The notes under the pieces are model-generated. The model did not search any database, was not told the DNA's origin, and saw nothing but the letters and a program-made list of their open reading frames with translations. Source: an uncultured Pelagibacteraceae bacterium (GTDB taxonomy: Bacteria > Pseudomonadota > Alphaproteobacteria > Pelagibacterales > AG-422-B15). From it: DNA of 64,000 bases. The stretch is from the NCBI GenBank assembly GCA_902544065.1, contig CACCAS010000006.1:1-64000 (forward strand), written 5' to 3'. Within the stretch, counting starts at the first letter, position 1. Every line of letters begins with the position of its first letter. The position numbers and the translations under genes are program-made. Shown in pieces: positions 1 through 8,250 of the stretch.

Positions 1-1143
1 TATTTGTTTAAATACAAACAATCCCCTCTCGTCACAAGCTATACTGTCTCCCGTTGATAAATAACTTATAGAGGACACTCTTATTCTTTTATTTAAATAG
101 GATTTTCTTTTAAAAAAATTATTTGTGAATAATTTAATATTCTCATAATTTACGGTGCTAGGATTTAATTCGTTAGAAATTGCAGCAACTTTTAATGATT
201 GATATTCAAGCGGATCGCTATTTGAGCTTAAGTTTATTTTATTAGAAATATAGCCTTCTCTGATAGCTGTGTATGAAATAACTACTTGCTTAGCAGAGGC
301 CTTATTTATTATTTCCATCGCGACCTTGGCTGCGTATCGTATAAATGGTGTTTTATCTTTTGTAATTAATGAATATTGTTGCAAATCCTTTTTTTTAAAA
401 TTTGAAACTTCTTCAAGCATTGATACAAAGTTGTCAAAATCAGGTTTGAAATGATGAATGACTTTGAGAGGATAGCTGTACTTATCAAAATATAATTTAA
501 CTAAAGCTCTCCACGTGCCGCCTGTAAGGATTACCCTTTTAAACTTATTTTCATTAAGCCATTCAGTATGCCGTAGAGAGTTTTTGAATTTTTCTATTAT
601 TTTTTTATTTTTAGTTTTTGCTCTGTGAACACCTAGAGGCAAAGACAATGTATTCATTATTTCTTTCTTTTTAACTTCTGCGAGTTCTAAGCTGCCACCG
701 CCAAGATCGGCAACGAGACCACTTGATTTTTTTAGGCCAACAATACACCCCATGGCAGAAAATTTTGCTTCTTCATCGCCAGTTAATACATGTATTTTCT
801 TTTTAAAAATATTTTCTACATCAGCAACAAATGATTCTCTATTTTCAGCAACACGGACAGCTTCTGTTGCAAAAATTTCAAAATTTTTAATATTTGATGA
901 GTCTATCAATTCCTTTATATAATAGAACGCATTCATTGCTCTTTTTATAGAGTCTTTATTAAGCTTATTGTTTTTAATTAGATCTTTACCTAACCCACAT
1001 GAAATTTTTTTATTAAAAATAGCTATCTGATTATACCTAAAGTTTTCAAAAATTTGAAAACGAACTGTATCAGAGCCAATATCGATTATTGCAATACGTT
1101 CGTCTTTAAAAAATAATTTTTTTTTGGGAATTAAATTATTCAT
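1..1143 (-). CDS. ppx: Exopolyphosphatase / guanosine pentaphosphate phosphatase (Ppx/GppA), 3' end cut by window edge
   Basis: Reading the minus strand from the ATG at 1141-1143 gives an open frame of 381 codons to base 1 with no stop, so the C-terminus lies outside the window. The product begins MNNLIPKKK and shows the actin-like ATPase fold signatures of Ppx/GppA: AIIDIGSDTVRF near residue 20, ATEAVR, VADLGGGSLEL and LTGGTWRAL. The family hydrolyses inorganic polyphosphate from chain ends (or pppGpp) in the cytoplasm. The start overlaps the ppk1 stop by 8 bases, so the two are very probably co-transcribed as ppk1-ppx. Typical length is about 300-510 residues, so roughly a quarter may be missing if it is the long form. 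Confidence 0.9.
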   Translation of the reverse strand, partial: MNNLIPKKKLFFKDERIAIIDIGSDTVRFQIFENFRYNQIAIFNKKISCGLGKDLIKNNKLNKDSIKRAMNAFYYIKELIDSSNIKNFEIFATEAVRVAENRESFVADVENIFKKKIHVLTGDEEAKFSAMGCIVGLKKSSGLVADLGGGSLELAEVKKKEIMNTLSLPLGVHRAKTKNKKIIEKFKNSLRHTEWLNENKFKRVILTGGTWRALVKLYFDKYSYPLKVIHHFKPDFDNFVSMLEEVSNFKKKDLQQYSLITKDKTPFIRYAAKVAMEIINKASAKQVVISYTAIREGYISNKINLSSNSDPLEYQSLKVAAISNELNPSTVNYENIKLFTNNFFKRKSYLNKRIRVSSISYLSTGDSIACDERGLFVFKQI

Positions 1144-3265
1144 AACGCATCAGAGAGAGTAGTTTCTTCGGCTTTCTATTTCCTTTTAATTTTCCTCTAC
1201 CTGATAAACTTGGATTTGACATGAAGTATTTATGTGCATTAAACGTCTTACCTTTTTGTTTAACTCTTTTGTATGTGCCATCATCGTTCATCATCCACGT
1301 TTGCTCATTGTCTAGAAAATTGGCAACCATTATTTGATTCAGTATTTGTTCATGGACAGTGGAGTTCTTTATGGGGGTTAATATTTCAACTCTTCTATCC
1401 AGATTTCTAGGCATAAGATCAGCTGATCCAATTAAAACGGTGTTATTTTTTGATGGTATATTAGATTCGTTTGCAAAACAGAAGATTCTAGCATGCTCCA
1501 AATACCGGCCAATGATACTTTTAACAACAATATTTTCAGAAAGTTTTTTAACTCCTGGTCTTAAGCAGCAAATTCCTCTAATGAATAATTCAATTTTTAC
1601 TCCCGCTGCAGAAGCCTCATAAAGCTTGGAGATCATTTGAGGGTCAACCAAAGAGTTCATTTTAAGCCAGATACCAGATGGTTTACTTTTCTTTGCATTT
1701 TTAATTTCATTATCAATCATTGCATTAATTTGATTTCGCATTGCGGGTGGAGAGAGCACTATATCATTTAATTTCATTGGAGAAGCATACCCAGTCATGT
1801 AATTAAAGATTCTCTCAATGTCTTTGCAGATTTTTTCATCTGCCGTAAATAATGACAGGTCTTCATAAGTTTTAGCATTTTTTGGATGATAGTTTCCTGT
1901 GCCTACATGTACATAGCTTTTTAATTTGCCTGCTTCTCTTCTGATAATTAGACTTGCCTTTGCATGCGTCTTCAATTGAGCGAAACCATATACAATTTGA
2001 ACTCCTGATTTCTCCATTTGATTGGCAAGAGCTAAATTAGATTCCTCATCAAATCTTGCTTTGATTTCAACAACAGCTGTAACACTCTTGCCGTTATCTG
2101 CTGCTTTTGTAAGGGCTTTTATAATAGGACTATCAGCAGTGGTTCTGTAAATCGTTTGTTTAATAGCTACTACTTTTGGATCTATAGCAGCCTGATTTAA
2201 ATAATCAACTACAACATCAAAAGTTTCATATGGATGATGGACAACAAAATCTTTTGATCTGATGGCAGCAAAACAATTATTATCAAATTGCTTTAACCTT
2301 TCAACAGGTCTTGATATGAATTTTTTAAATTTTAATTTTGGTCTATTTAAATTATGAATCTGCGATAAATCTTGTAAACCAACATGCTTTGATAGAGCAA
2401 TGACTTGCGCATCTTTAAGATTCAAATTTTTTTTTAAAAAGTTTTTCTTTTTAGATGATATGTTTTTTAAAATTTCTAGCCTTACTATTTCCCCTCTTTT
2501 TCTTTTTGTTAAAGCTTTTTCAAAATATTTAATAACATCTTCATCATCCTCATATTCGTAATCGATATCACTGTCTCTTATGACTCTGAATATTGCACTA
2601 TCCAACAATTTAGAATTTGGGAATAGATCTTTAAAAAAATATCTAATAATATCTTCAACAAATAAATAGTATTCTTTTTTACCTTCTTGAATAAACACAA
2701 GTCTGTTTAATGCTCGCGGAACAATGATTACCGAATTAAACGGTTTATTTGAACCTCCTGCCACTAAACTCAATGAAATACACAGTCCTTCATTTGGAAT
2801 AAATGGAAATGGATGCACTGGGTCAATTGAAATTGGCGTTAATATAGGCAGTATTTCTTCATTAAAAAGTTTCTTTAGATTTTTTCTCAATCTTATATTT
2901 AATTTATTAGGCGTAATATGAATTATTTTTTCTGCATTTAATTCTCTAACAAGCTTTCTAAAAGAAACATCCTGATTCTTAAATATTTTTGCAGATGCAT
3001 TTTGTGCTGCTTTTAATTGCTGATGTCCAGTCATGCCGTCATGGCTTATTTTGTTTGGATTATTTTCTATTTCATCCAAAAGACTTGGTATTCTTACCAT
3101 ATAAAATTCGTCCAGATTACTTGCAGAAATTGAGAGAAAATTAACTCTTTCGATTAACGGCACTTTAGCATCATTAGCCTCATCTAAAACTCTTTGGTTA
3201 AAAAGAAGCCATGATAATTCTCTGTTTAAGAACTTATTGTCTGAATTTGTATTTTTTCTTATCAT
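1136..3265 (-). CDS. ppk1: Polyphosphate kinase 1
   Basis: PPK1 reversibly transfers the ATP gamma phosphate onto polyphosphate. The 709-residue product has the family's length and order: an N-terminal helical domain beginning NKFLNRELSWLLFNQRVL, a head domain, and two phospholipase-D-like catalytic domains. LKTHAKASLIIRR contains the expected phosphorylated histidine and YVHVGTGNYHPKNAK follows. I start at ATG 3263-3265 (MIRKNTNSDNKFLNREL), because the 36 extra upstream codons of the open frame run through the oppositely transcribed sixA and do not resemble the family. The stop overlaps the ppx start. Together with ppx, sixA, plcP and agt this makes a phosphorus-metabolism neighbourhood. Confidence 0.95.
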   Translation of the reverse strand: MIRKNTNSDNKFLNRELSWLLFNQRVLDEANDAKVPLIERVNFLSISASNLDEFYMVRIPSLLDEIENNPNKISHDGMTGHQQLKAAQNASAKIFKNQDVSFRKLVRELNAEKIIHITPNKLNIRLRKNLKKLFNEEILPILTPISIDPVHPFPFIPNEGLCISLSLVAGGSNKPFNSVIIVPRALNRLVFIQEGKKEYYLFVEDIIRYFFKDLFPNSKLLDSAIFRVIRDSDIDYEYEDDEDVIKYFEKALTKRKRGEIVRLEILKNISSKKKNFLKKNLNLKDAQVIALSKHVGLQDLSQIHNLNRPKLKFKKFISRPVERLKQFDNNCFAAIRSKDFVVHHPYETFDVVVDYLNQAAIDPKVVAIKQTIYRTTADSPIIKALTKAADNGKSVTAVVEIKARFDEESNLALANQMEKSGVQIVYGFAQLKTHAKASLIIRREAGKLKSYVHVGTGNYHPKNAKTYEDLSLFTADEKICKDIERIFNYMTGYASPMKLNDIVLSPPAMRNQINAMIDNEIKNAKKSKPSGIWLKMNSLVDPQMISKLYEASAAGVKIELFIRGICCLRPGVKKLSENIVVKSIIGRYLEHARIFCFANESNIPSKNNTVLIGSADLMPRNLDRRVEILTPIKNSTVHEQILNQIMVANFLDNEQTWMMNDDGTYKRVKQKGKTFNAHKYFMSNPSLSGRGKLKGNRKPKKLLSLMRYE

Positions 3266-3275
3266 TATTAAAGTG

Positions 3276-3791
3276 ATGAAGCATTTATATCTATTGAGAC
3301 ACGCTAAATCAAGTTGGGATGATCCTAGTTTAACTGATTTTGAGAGACCTCTTTCAAAAAGAGGAAAAAACAATTGTAATAAAATTGAAACATTTCTTTC
3401 ACAAAAAAAAATAATACCTGATATTTCCTATGTTTCATCTGCAAGAAGAACTGTCGACACATTTAATTTAGTTCTTGGTAAAACACTAAGGACAAGCTCG
3501 AAGGTTGTTTTTAGCAAGAAATTATATTTATGTGACGAAATCTATCTTTTTGACTTAATCAAAAACACTGAAAATAATTATTCAAATCTTTTAATTGTTA
3601 ATCATGAACCAACAATTCGAAATTTAACAATTGATTTAAGTGCGCCCTCTCAAGATGAGAAATATTTAAATATTAAAAATAAATTTCCTACAGGAAGTCT
3701 TGCAATACTCAAATCTGATTTAAAAGATTGGAGTGAATTAAAATATAATTCATTTAAAGTTACAGATTTTGTTCGACCTAGATTCTTATAG
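3276..3791 (+). CDS. sixA: Phosphohistidine phosphatase SixA-like (histidine phosphatase family)
   Basis: The 171-residue protein starts MKHLYLLRHAKSSWDD, which contains the RHG/RHA catalytic motif of the histidine phosphatase superfamily in the short form typical of SixA; FERPLSKRGKNN and LIVNHEPTIRNL (second catalytic His) follow. SixA removes phosphate from phosphohistidine on phosphotransfer proteins; the substrate here is unknown. The ATG at 3276 was chosen because homology begins there, and the 13 upstream codons would overlap ppk1. Only 10 bases separate its start from the divergent ppk1 start, which leaves no room for a conventional promoter or leader between them. Confidence 0.85.
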   Translation: MKHLYLLRHAKSSWDDPSLTDFERPLSKRGKNNCNKIETFLSQKKIIPDISYVSSARRTVDTFNLVLGKTLRTSSKVVFSKKLYLCDEIYLFDLIKNTENNYSNLLIVNHEPTIRNLTIDLSAPSQDEKYLNIKNKFPTGSLAILKSDLKDWSELKYNSFKVTDFVRPRFL

Positions 3792-3938
3792 ATTATATTG
3801 ATGCAGCGTAATCAATTATGCTATTTTGAATTTTTATTAATACATCGTTATCGGAGGTTGATTTTATCCAATTATTATTTTTTATTTAAAATTTATTAAG
3901 ATGAATACTGTATAAAAAAATTTTTTTTCGAAGTGTTG

Positions 3939-4946
3939 TTATTTTGCAACGCGTGATACAGTTTGATGTGACAAAAACAGCTTAGAAACCTCCTGCCAAT
4001 CAAACTTTTTACTATAATTTATACAATCTGTACGACTCACTTTTCTCGCCTTATCAATTGAATTAATTAAATTATGATCAAGACAATTATGTTTAAAATT
4101 ATCAAAAACATCAATTGGACCTGGAACAGGATATGCGGCCACAGGAAGTCCACTGGCGAGAGCCTCGATCATGACCATTCCAAACGTATCTGTTTTACTT
4201 GGAAATACAAAGATATCTGAAGATGCATAGCACTGGGCCAGTTCATTTCCTTTCTTCGCTCCTACAAAAACTGCATCAGTATATTTTTTTTCTAATTTTT
4301 TCTTAGAGGGTCCATCACCTACAAGTAGTTTTGTGCCTTTTAAATTTAATTTAAGAAAATCTTCTAATGATTTTTCCTTAGATATTCTTCCTACATATAA
4401 ATAAATTGGTTTTTCTAAATTGAGATCAATCTTGTTCTTCGGATTAAAAGCTTTTATATCAACGCCCCTGGACCATTTAACTGTCCTTTTAATTCCATGT
4501 GAATTAAGTTCATCTATAATTGAATTAGAGGATACCATTACTGCGCTAGAATTTTTGTGAAACCATTTCAAAATTTTATATGTAAAAGATACAGGTATCT
4601 TAGCCATCGTGTTTATATATTCAGGAAATTTTGTACAATACGAGGTTGTAAACGCATAATTATTCTTTGAACAATAATTCCTAACCGCTAAGCCAATAGG
4701 TCCCTCTGTAGCAACGTGTATAAAGTCAGGCTTAAACTTCTCAATGATCACGCCAATTTTGAACCAATGATTAATCGCAAGTTTTATTTCAGGATAAATA
4801 ATCAGTGGAATTGTAATAAATTTATCTGGAGTTATGTACCTAACCTCATGTCCTTGACTTGTAAGTTCATCACCAAGTGTTTGATAAGTTCTAACAACAC
4901 CATTTATTTGAGGGAGCCATGCGTCTGATGCGATGAGTATTTTCAA
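3939..4946 (-). CDS. agt: GT4-family glycosyltransferase, probable Agt-type glycolipid synthase
   Basis: The 335-residue product has the GT-B fold pattern of family GT4: N-terminal MKILIASDAWLPQINGVVRT, FIHVATEGPIGLAVR, then the nucleotide-sugar site YLYVGRISKEKS, LVGDGPSKKKL and PSKTDTFGMVMIEALASGLP. It starts with TTG directly after the plcP stop (zero spacing), so translation is probably coupled. In SAR11 and Agrobacterium the glycosyltransferase beside plcP (Agt) attaches hexose or glucuronic acid to diacylglycerol, making glycolipids that replace phospholipids under phosphate limitation. That role rests on family plus neighbour. A mannosyltransferase acting on another lipid is the main alternative. 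Confidence 0.8.
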   Translation of the reverse strand: MKILIASDAWLPQINGVVRTYQTLGDELTSQGHEVRYITPDKFITIPLIIYPEIKLAINHWFKIGVIIEKFKPDFIHVATEGPIGLAVRNYCSKNNYAFTTSYCTKFPEYINTMAKIPVSFTYKILKWFHKNSSAVMVSSNSIIDELNSHGIKRTVKWSRGVDIKAFNPKNKIDLNLEKPIYLYVGRISKEKSLEDFLKLNLKGTKLLVGDGPSKKKLEKKYTDAVFVGAKKGNELAQCYASSDIFVFPSKTDTFGMVMIEALASGLPVAAYPVPGPIDVFDNFKHNCLDHNLINSIDKARKVSRTDCINYSKKFDWQEVSKLFLSHQTVSRVAK

Positions 4947-5765
4947 TTAACTTAATACCTTTACGGAGTCCTTATGTTTGTTGATAATTTCATACTTTTC
5001 AGCGATATCTTTCCAGAAAAGAATTTCCATTGATCCATCAAAATTTTCTATCATAAAGGAGCAACTTTCTACCCAGTCCCCATCATTATAGTAATGAACT
5101 CCATTTATTATTCGATGTGAAGCATGGTGAATATGTCCGCAAATAACTCCTTTTAGATTTTTCTTTTTTGCATAACCTGCAACTATTTCTTCGTACTTAT
5201 TAATGTAAGAAACAGCATTTTTTACTTTTAATTTTAGATACTTTGAAAGCGACCAATATTTCAAACCCAATAATAATCTTAATTGATTAAATCTTCTATT
5301 TAGCCATAAAGCTAAATCGTATGCGCTAGCGCCAAGATGGGCTAACCAGGGTGCGATATTGATAATTGAGTCAAATTTGTCTCCATGCAGTATAAGATAT
5401 TCAGATCCATCTACTGTCTTATGTTTGATTTCATTAACTACTCTAATTTCGCCTAGTGTTATTGGCACAAATTTTCTAACAAGCTCATCATGATTTCCTG
5501 ATACATAAAACACTTTAGTTCCATGTCGTGCTTTTCTTAGAATTTTTTGTATTACATCACTGTGACTTTGTGGCCAGTACCATCTATTTTTAAGTCGCCA
5601 CCCATCTATAATATCTCCAACTAAGTATAGGTAATCTGATCTGGTATTTTTTAAAAAATCAAGCAACTGTTCAGCTTGACAGCCTTTTGACCCTAAATGA
5701 ATATCTGAAATAAATATGGAACGATATTTTAAGAGAGGAATAACATTATTTTTTTCGTTGACCAT
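4947..5765 (-). CDS. plcP: Metallophosphoesterase of the PlcP / LpxH-like family, probable phospholipase C
   Basis: This 272-residue calcineurin-like phosphoesterase carries the metal ligands in order: FISDIHLGSKGCQAEQ, YLVGDIIDGWRLKNRWYWPQ, VSGNHDE, LILHGDKFD and VICGHIHHA. Annotation pipelines often call the family UDP-2,3-diacylglucosamine diphosphatase (LpxH-like). The GCQAE and WYWPQSHSDV stretches resemble the alphaproteobacterial PlcP group, which releases diacylglycerol from phospholipids under phosphate starvation. It is followed without a gap by a GT4 glycosyltransferase, the arrangement known for plcP-agt. A Pho-box-like sequence lies about 80 bases upstream. The lipid A alternative (LpxH/LpxI) is less likely given the partner gene. 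Confidence 0.8.
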   Translation of the reverse strand: MVNEKNNVIPLLKYRSIFISDIHLGSKGCQAEQLLDFLKNTRSDYLYLVGDIIDGWRLKNRWYWPQSHSDVIQKILRKARHGTKVFYVSGNHDELVRKFVPITLGEIRVVNEIKHKTVDGSEYLILHGDKFDSIINIAPWLAHLGASAYDLALWLNRRFNQLRLLLGLKYWSLSKYLKLKVKNAVSYINKYEEIVAGYAKKKNLKGVICGHIHHASHRIINGVHYYNDGDWVESCSFMIENFDGSMEILFWKDIAEKYEIINKHKDSVKVLS

Positions 5766-5845
5766 AAATTTGGTAAAAAAGAATCGATCTTCATTACATT
5801 ACCAATAATTTATGAAAGATTTGTTAAGCCATACTTTCTAGAAAT

Positions 5846-5884
5846 CTGTCATAAAATTTTAATATTCTTGTAATTTTTATGACA
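5846..5884 (-). promoter_or_regulatory. Pho-box-like site upstream of plcP-agt
   Basis: CTGTCATAAAATTTTAAT at 5846-5863 has a perfect first PhoB half-site (CTGTCAT), a 4-base A-rich spacer and a degenerate second half (4 of 7). A further half-site, TGTCAT on the minus strand, lies at 5879-5884. The known Pho box is two CTGTCAT-like 7-mers separated by 4 bases. The site is 81-119 bases upstream of the plcP start, a plausible activator position. Only one half-site is perfect in each case, so this is a candidate and not a certain call. Confidence 0.45.
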
Positions 5885-6053
5885 AAATTAAAAATTATAA
5901 TTTAATCATTGAGTAACTAGACAGAAGACTGAACTTCCACATTTAATCCTCCACCCTTCCAAATATAAATGGGGAAGTTCTTCTCTTATTTCAATTAGGG
6001 TATTTGTATATTGGGATCATTATAAGAAAAAAGAGGAAAAATCAGGATTTTAT

Positions 6054-6091
6054 AAAAAAAAAGACCCGTCCAAGTATAAATTGAACAGGTC
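6054..6091 (-). terminator. Rho-independent terminator after the small membrane gene
   Basis: On the minus strand GACCTGTTCAA (6091-6081) and TTGGACGGGTC (6073-6063) form an uninterrupted 11-bp stem, counting G:U pairs, with a 7-base loop and a run of nine T (6062-6054). It sits just downstream of the stop at 6105-6107. Confidence 0.85.
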
Positions 6092-6104
6092 CTTAATTTA
6101 TAGA

Positions 6105-6293
6105 TTAAGTATGTTTAAAATGTTCTACCAATTCATGGATAATTAATACAGCTCCTAAGATGATTAAGATTATTTCAGTAATTGATTTATTGTTAATCAG
6201 TCTCACCAATGCAGGAAATAGAAATGAAATTGCAAAGATTGATGTAATTGAAATTAGATGATGAAAACCAAATAATGTAAATTCTGACGTCAT
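6105..6293 (-). CDS. Small membrane protein, YwaF/TIGR02206-like N-terminal fragment or short relative
   Basis: A 62-residue product with two hydrophobic segments (about residues 11-31 and 38-55). FGFHHLISITSIFAISF resembles the start of YwaF/TIGR02206 integral membrane proteins, whose full length is above 200 residues, and the second segment ends in HELVEH. It could be a truncated remnant or a genuine short member. A strong terminator directly follows the stop, which argues that it is a defined transcription unit. No obvious partner; the divergent or upstream zinc genes are over 100 bases away. Function unknown. Confidence 0.5.
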   Translation of the reverse strand: MTSEFTLFGFHHLISITSIFAISFLFPALVRLINNKSITEIILIILGAVLIIHELVEHFKHT

Positions 6294-6414
6294 ATCTTTA
6301 ATAGATTCAGGACTTTAAATTATTCTAAATAATAAATCGAAATCAATAAATAAGTATAAGAATTTAAATAATTCACATTTTTGAAACATTTAAATGTGTT
6401 ATTTAATGTATTGT

Positions 6415-7059
6415 TTAGTAGCTTTGATCTATTTTTTTTAAAAATGAAGAATGGTCTAACCTAAGTAATATTGACGGCCCATTTAATGCTTCATCGGGCG
6501 TACGGTGCAATATGCCTTCACGAAAGCCTCTGAACACTGCAACATCCCATTGACGTACGTGTCTTAAGGCTGATTTATCTTTTACAATATGCTCATTAGG
6601 CTCACCGCTTTCAAAAGCAGTTCGATCTGCGGCCATATCAGGTATCCACTCAGTCCCTCTCCCAGCATAAGTTACAAGCAACCGTTTTGGAACATTGTCT
6701 ACATGATATCGACTGCATCCACGCTTGGTACCAAGCCAAAATGCAACATCTTTAATGTTCTCAAGTTCACAAAATGACTTGCATACGTCTTCCATATCAC
6801 TAAGCCATTGTTTGAAAAATTCATTGGCTCTCAACTCTGGAGAAAGAGTATTTTCAAGCAGCTTTGCTATATCTGATTTTGCAAAGAGTTTACTGACAGC
6901 TCCTGATACTTGAAAAGGTTTCTTCATTAATTCATTGAAGAACTCATCCCCACCAGTAAGAGCATTTCTCTCTACAATCCCAAGCTTGTATTGAAACTTA
7001 TTGAAGTTTTTTAGAGACTCAAGATTGTCAGTTAAAAAAATTCCCTCTGGATTTCTCAT
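6415..7059 (-). CDS. DUF1826 domain protein, zinc-associated
   Basis: The 214-residue soluble protein has the recognisable DUF1826 core: DVAFWLGTKRGCSRYHVDN, VPKRLLVTYAGRGTEWIPD and AVFRGFREGILHRTP. The biochemical function of the family is not known to me. It is often found beside zinc transport and Zur-regulated genes. Here it lies 24 bases downstream of znuA on the same strand, so it is probably co-transcribed from the Zur-box promoter near 8213. The conserved Cys and His in GCSRYHVD, plus later His residues, could bind metal; that is inference. Confidence 0.85.
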   Translation of the reverse strand: MRNPEGIFLTDNLESLKNFNKFQYKLGIVERNALTGGDEFFNELMKKPFQVSGAVSKLFAKSDIAKLLENTLSPELRANEFFKQWLSDMEDVCKSFCELENIKDVAFWLGTKRGCSRYHVDNVPKRLLVTYAGRGTEWIPDMAADRTAFESGEPNEHIVKDKSALRHVRQWDVAVFRGFREGILHRTPDEALNGPSILLRLDHSSFLKKIDQSY

Positions 7060-7083
7060 TGACTGCCTTATCTTGATAAACTC

Positions 7084-8178
7084 CTAGCAACTTTCAAATG
7101 ATGATGCCATATCACTTATAAGATCAAAATACAGATCTTTTCCAGGCTCTAGTTCAGCTCCTAACGGATCAAGAACTGCAGCCTTTACGCCTGTGTCACT
7201 AGCAATTGTTTCAGCAATACTTGGATTAAACTGAGGCTCAGAGAATAGGCAGTTAACGCCCTCGTGTTCAATGACCTCTCTAATTTCAGCAAGTTGCTTA
7301 GCACCTGGCAATACTTCAGGATTTACTGTGAGTGCACCGATTACTTCGATTCCAAAACGTTGCTCAAAATATTGATAAGCATCATGGAATACAACATAAG
7401 TGGCATCCTTATTTATCTTGCCTCTTGTATCATTTATAAGTTGATCAAGTTCATTAAGAGCTTTGGCTGCATTTGCATCATATTTTGATGCATTTGCAGG
7501 ATCAATTTCTGACATTTCTTTTGCTGCTATTTGAACAATAGTCTTTGCAATTTCAGGATCTAGCCAAAAGTGAATATCAAATTCACCATGGTTATGACCG
7601 TCATGATGTGCGTGCTCGTCATGTTCGTCACCATGCTCGTCATGTTCGTCACCATGTTCTTCGTGTTCGTCATGTTCGTCACCATGTTCTTCGTGTTCGT
7701 CACCATGTTCTTCGTGTTCGTCATGTTCTTCGTGTTCGTCATGCTCGTCATGTTCATCACCGTGCTCATCATGATCATCATGTTCATCACCATGATCGTC
7801 ATGATCATCAAATACATTTTTTTCCCTAAATTTGAGCATTTCAATATCTTCTGATTCCATCAATGTTACTTGCTTTGCATCTTTTGCAATTGACTCAAGA
7901 GGTGTCTCTAGAAATGACTCCAAGTCCTCGCCAATCCAGAACACAATATCTGCTTCTTGAAGCATTGTTGCGTGGGAAGGCTTCAATTGAAAAGTATGTG
8001 GTGAAGAACTGCCATCTACTAATAAGCCAGGCGTTCCTACTCCATCCATTACATAGCTAATTAATGAATGTATCGGCTTAATTGATGCTACAACTTTTGT
8101 TTCAGCTTTTGCGAAAGAAATAAACGTTAATAGTGAAATAGTTGATAAGATTAATCCAAATTTAAGTTGTAATTTCAT
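7084..8178 (-). CDS. znuA: High-affinity zinc ABC transporter substrate-binding protein ZnuA, with long His-rich repeat
   Basis: The 364-residue periplasmic protein has a signal peptide (residues 1-25, ending FAKAE). It has the ZnuA/TroA-family zinc ligands: His in VASIKPIHSLI, SPHTFQLKPSHA, DIHFWLDPEI and VVFHDAYQYF. Between residues about 124 and 198 it carries an unusually long H/D/E/G-rich segment with dozens of EHD, EHG and EEH units; ZnuA proteins usually have a shorter His-rich loop. The last residue is Cys. It is divergent from znuCB-zur across a 72-base gap containing a Zur box and is followed by the DUF1826 gene. Role: captures Zn(II) for the ZnuBC membrane complex. Confidence 0.95.
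   Translation of the reverse strand: MKLQLKFGLILSTISLLTFISFAKAETKVVASIKPIHSLISYVMDGVGTPGLLVDGSSSPHTFQLKPSHATMLQEADIVFWIGEDLESFLETPLESIAKDAKQVTLMESEDIEMLKFREKNVFDDHDDHGDEHDDHDEHGDEHDEHDEHEEHDEHEEHGDEHEEHGDEHDEHEEHGDEHDEHGDEHDEHAHHDGHNHGEFDIHFWLDPEIAKTIVQIAAKEMSEIDPANASKYDANAAKALNELDQLINDTRGKINKDATYVVFHDAYQYFEQRFGIEVIGALTVNPEVLPGAKQLAEIREVIEHEGVNCLFSEPQFNPSIAETIASDTGVKAAVLDPLGAELEPGKDLYFDLISDMASSFESC
7585..7809 (-). repeat. Tandem-repeat tract encoding the ZnuA His/Asp/Glu segment
   Basis: About 225 bases built from variants of 9-, 12- and 15-base units (GAACATGACGAA, GAACATGGTGAC and similar on the minus strand) encode ZnuA residues 124-198. Adjacent units are nearly identical at the DNA level, so slippage could change the length in frame because every unit is a multiple of three. 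The tract also keeps other frames open, producing spurious overlapping frames. Confidence 0.85.
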
Positions 8179-8211
8179 AGATATATTGCTTTCATAATAG
8201 TTTGAGTATAG

Positions 8212-8226
8212 CGTTATATTATAACA
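8212..8226. promoter_or_regulatory. Zur box between znuA and znuC
   Basis: GTTATATTATAAC at 8213-8225 is a perfect 13-base palindrome. With its flanks it matches the proteobacterial Zur core TGTTATANTATAACA at 14 of 15 positions. It lies 34 bases upstream of znuA and 26 bases upstream of znuC, so one site can repress both divergent units. The zur gene is in the znuCB operon. Confidence 0.85.
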
Positions 8227-8250
8227 TAATTATTTAGCAAGCATTTTTTC

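Larger units (their letters stand above)
5766..6104. other. Intergenic region upstream of plcP (339 bases)
   Basis: No gene seen. It holds the Pho-box-like site (5846-5884) and a minus-strand terminator (6054-6091). Between them GAACTTCC at 5931-5938 is complementary to GGAAGTTC at 5973-5980, and CTTCC at 5956-5960 can pair with the same arm. This could be a structured leader or small RNA, but no known RNA family was recognised. Confidence 0.5.

Noticed and set aside
269-454. Short plus-strand frame MYEITTCLAEALF...
   Set aside because: It is antisense to ppx, which is read through to the window edge.
3266-3373. Longer ppk1 start adding 36 residues
   Set aside because: The extension overlaps sixA and lacks family similarity; homology starts at MIRKNTNSDNKFLNREL.
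3792-3938. Hairpin or gene between sixA and agt
   Set aside because: No coding frame or convincing stem with T-run was found in this 147-base gap.
5931-5980. Known riboswitch upstream of plcP
   Set aside because: The inverted arms do not match any riboswitch core that I could recognise, so only an unnamed structure is noted.
7585-7809. CRISPR-like array
   Set aside because: Units are 9-15 bases with no unique spacers and encode the in-frame His-rich loop of ZnuA.
7545-7854. Open frames of about 94 codons in other frames across the znuA repeat
   Set aside because: They are composed of repeated Met/Thr or His/Arg codons created by the repeat unit and match no protein pattern.
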